A DNA stretch of 64,000 bases, from contig JAHFPV010000005.1 in the NCBI GenBank assembly GCA_023266575.1, positions 62,001 to 126,000 on the forward strand. The letters run 5' to 3'. The notes below the pieces were generated by a model. That model searched no databases and had not been told where the DNA came from. It saw nothing but the letters and a program-made list of their open reading frames with translations. The DNA comes from Sphingobium sp. (lineage in GTDB: Bacteria > Pseudomonadota > Alphaproteobacteria > Sphingomonadales > Sphingomonadaceae). Positions 63,942 through 64,000 of the stretch are shown one piece after another. The translations under genes and the position numbers were made by a program. The stretch's first letter is position 1. The number at the start of each line of letters is the position of its first letter.

Positions 63942-64000
63942 GCCGCGGCTGCTAGGGGAAAGGCCGGGACCGGGGCAAGGCGCGACAGCCCAGCGAAACA

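Overview
The window reads as the chromosome of a GC-rich alphaproteobacterium, most likely a sphingomonad (Sphingomonas/Sphingobium group). This rests on several things: the gene order transketolase-gap-pgk-class I aldolase-thiE; a DivL-like cell-cycle kinase in which tyrosine replaces the acceptor histidine, followed by tsaE-amgK-murU-addB-addA; a phaR/phaA polyhydroxyalkanoate locus; and REP-like palindromes of the kind common in sphingomonads. The content is overwhelmingly chromosomal housekeeping. I see no prophage, insertion sequence, CRISPR array or integrative element. No stretch of 300 bases lacks a gene.

Layout. 1-7410 (+): central carbon genes (end of tkt, gap, pgk, class I fba), then thiE, a glutathione S-transferase and an exported M24 peptidase. 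7423-7884 is an AT-richer small membrane protein. 7956-11952 (+): alaS and hflX, ending in a hairpin terminator whose loop is the stop codon of the converging gene. 11962-13865 (-): a secreted TPR-like protein, a GNAT acetyltransferase and mazG. 14022-23976 (-): a ten-gene, mostly overlapping operon, mltB-rlpA-dacC-tmk-holB-metG-tatD-MBL hydrolase-aspartic protease-kgtP-like, mixing cell-wall enzymes with replication and translation genes. tRNA-Ser(UGA), a PilZ protein and secA follow. 27614-29637 (+): argJ and an inositol-monophosphatase-family phosphatase. 29681-40909 (-): divL-tsaE-amgK-murU-addB-addA-trxA, linking cell-cycle signalling, tRNA modification, MurNAc recycling and double-strand-break repair.

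41060-53465: ahcY with a structured leader, yqgE, a Prx5-type peroxiredoxin, AMP nucleosidase, a membrane diguanylate cyclase, an M2 peptidyl-dipeptidase, an alpha/beta hydrolase, a VapBC-type toxin-antitoxin pair with a 35-bp operator-like palindrome, asd and a DPP-IV-like peptidase. 53578-64000: tRNA-Val(CAC), an entericidin-like lipoprotein, a small cysteine-containing protein, hslVU (hslU sits between two copies of one palindromic repeat), an archaeal/eukaryote-type prolyl-tRNA synthetase, the pha locus (phaR and a short PhaC-like gene whose divergent start codons overlap, then phaA), a DUF2256 zinc protein, an MHS-type transporter and a DUF2490 protein.

I did not find a clearly undescribed multi-gene system. 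The signals most worth following are the DivL tyrosine protein and its operon, the ahcY leader (16-bp palindrome plus terminator-like hairpin), the overlapping phaR/phaC starts with a short PhaC, the vapBC palindrome that runs into the start codon, and an AddB that has lost every iron-sulfur cysteine. All calls come from reading sequence; no database search was run.
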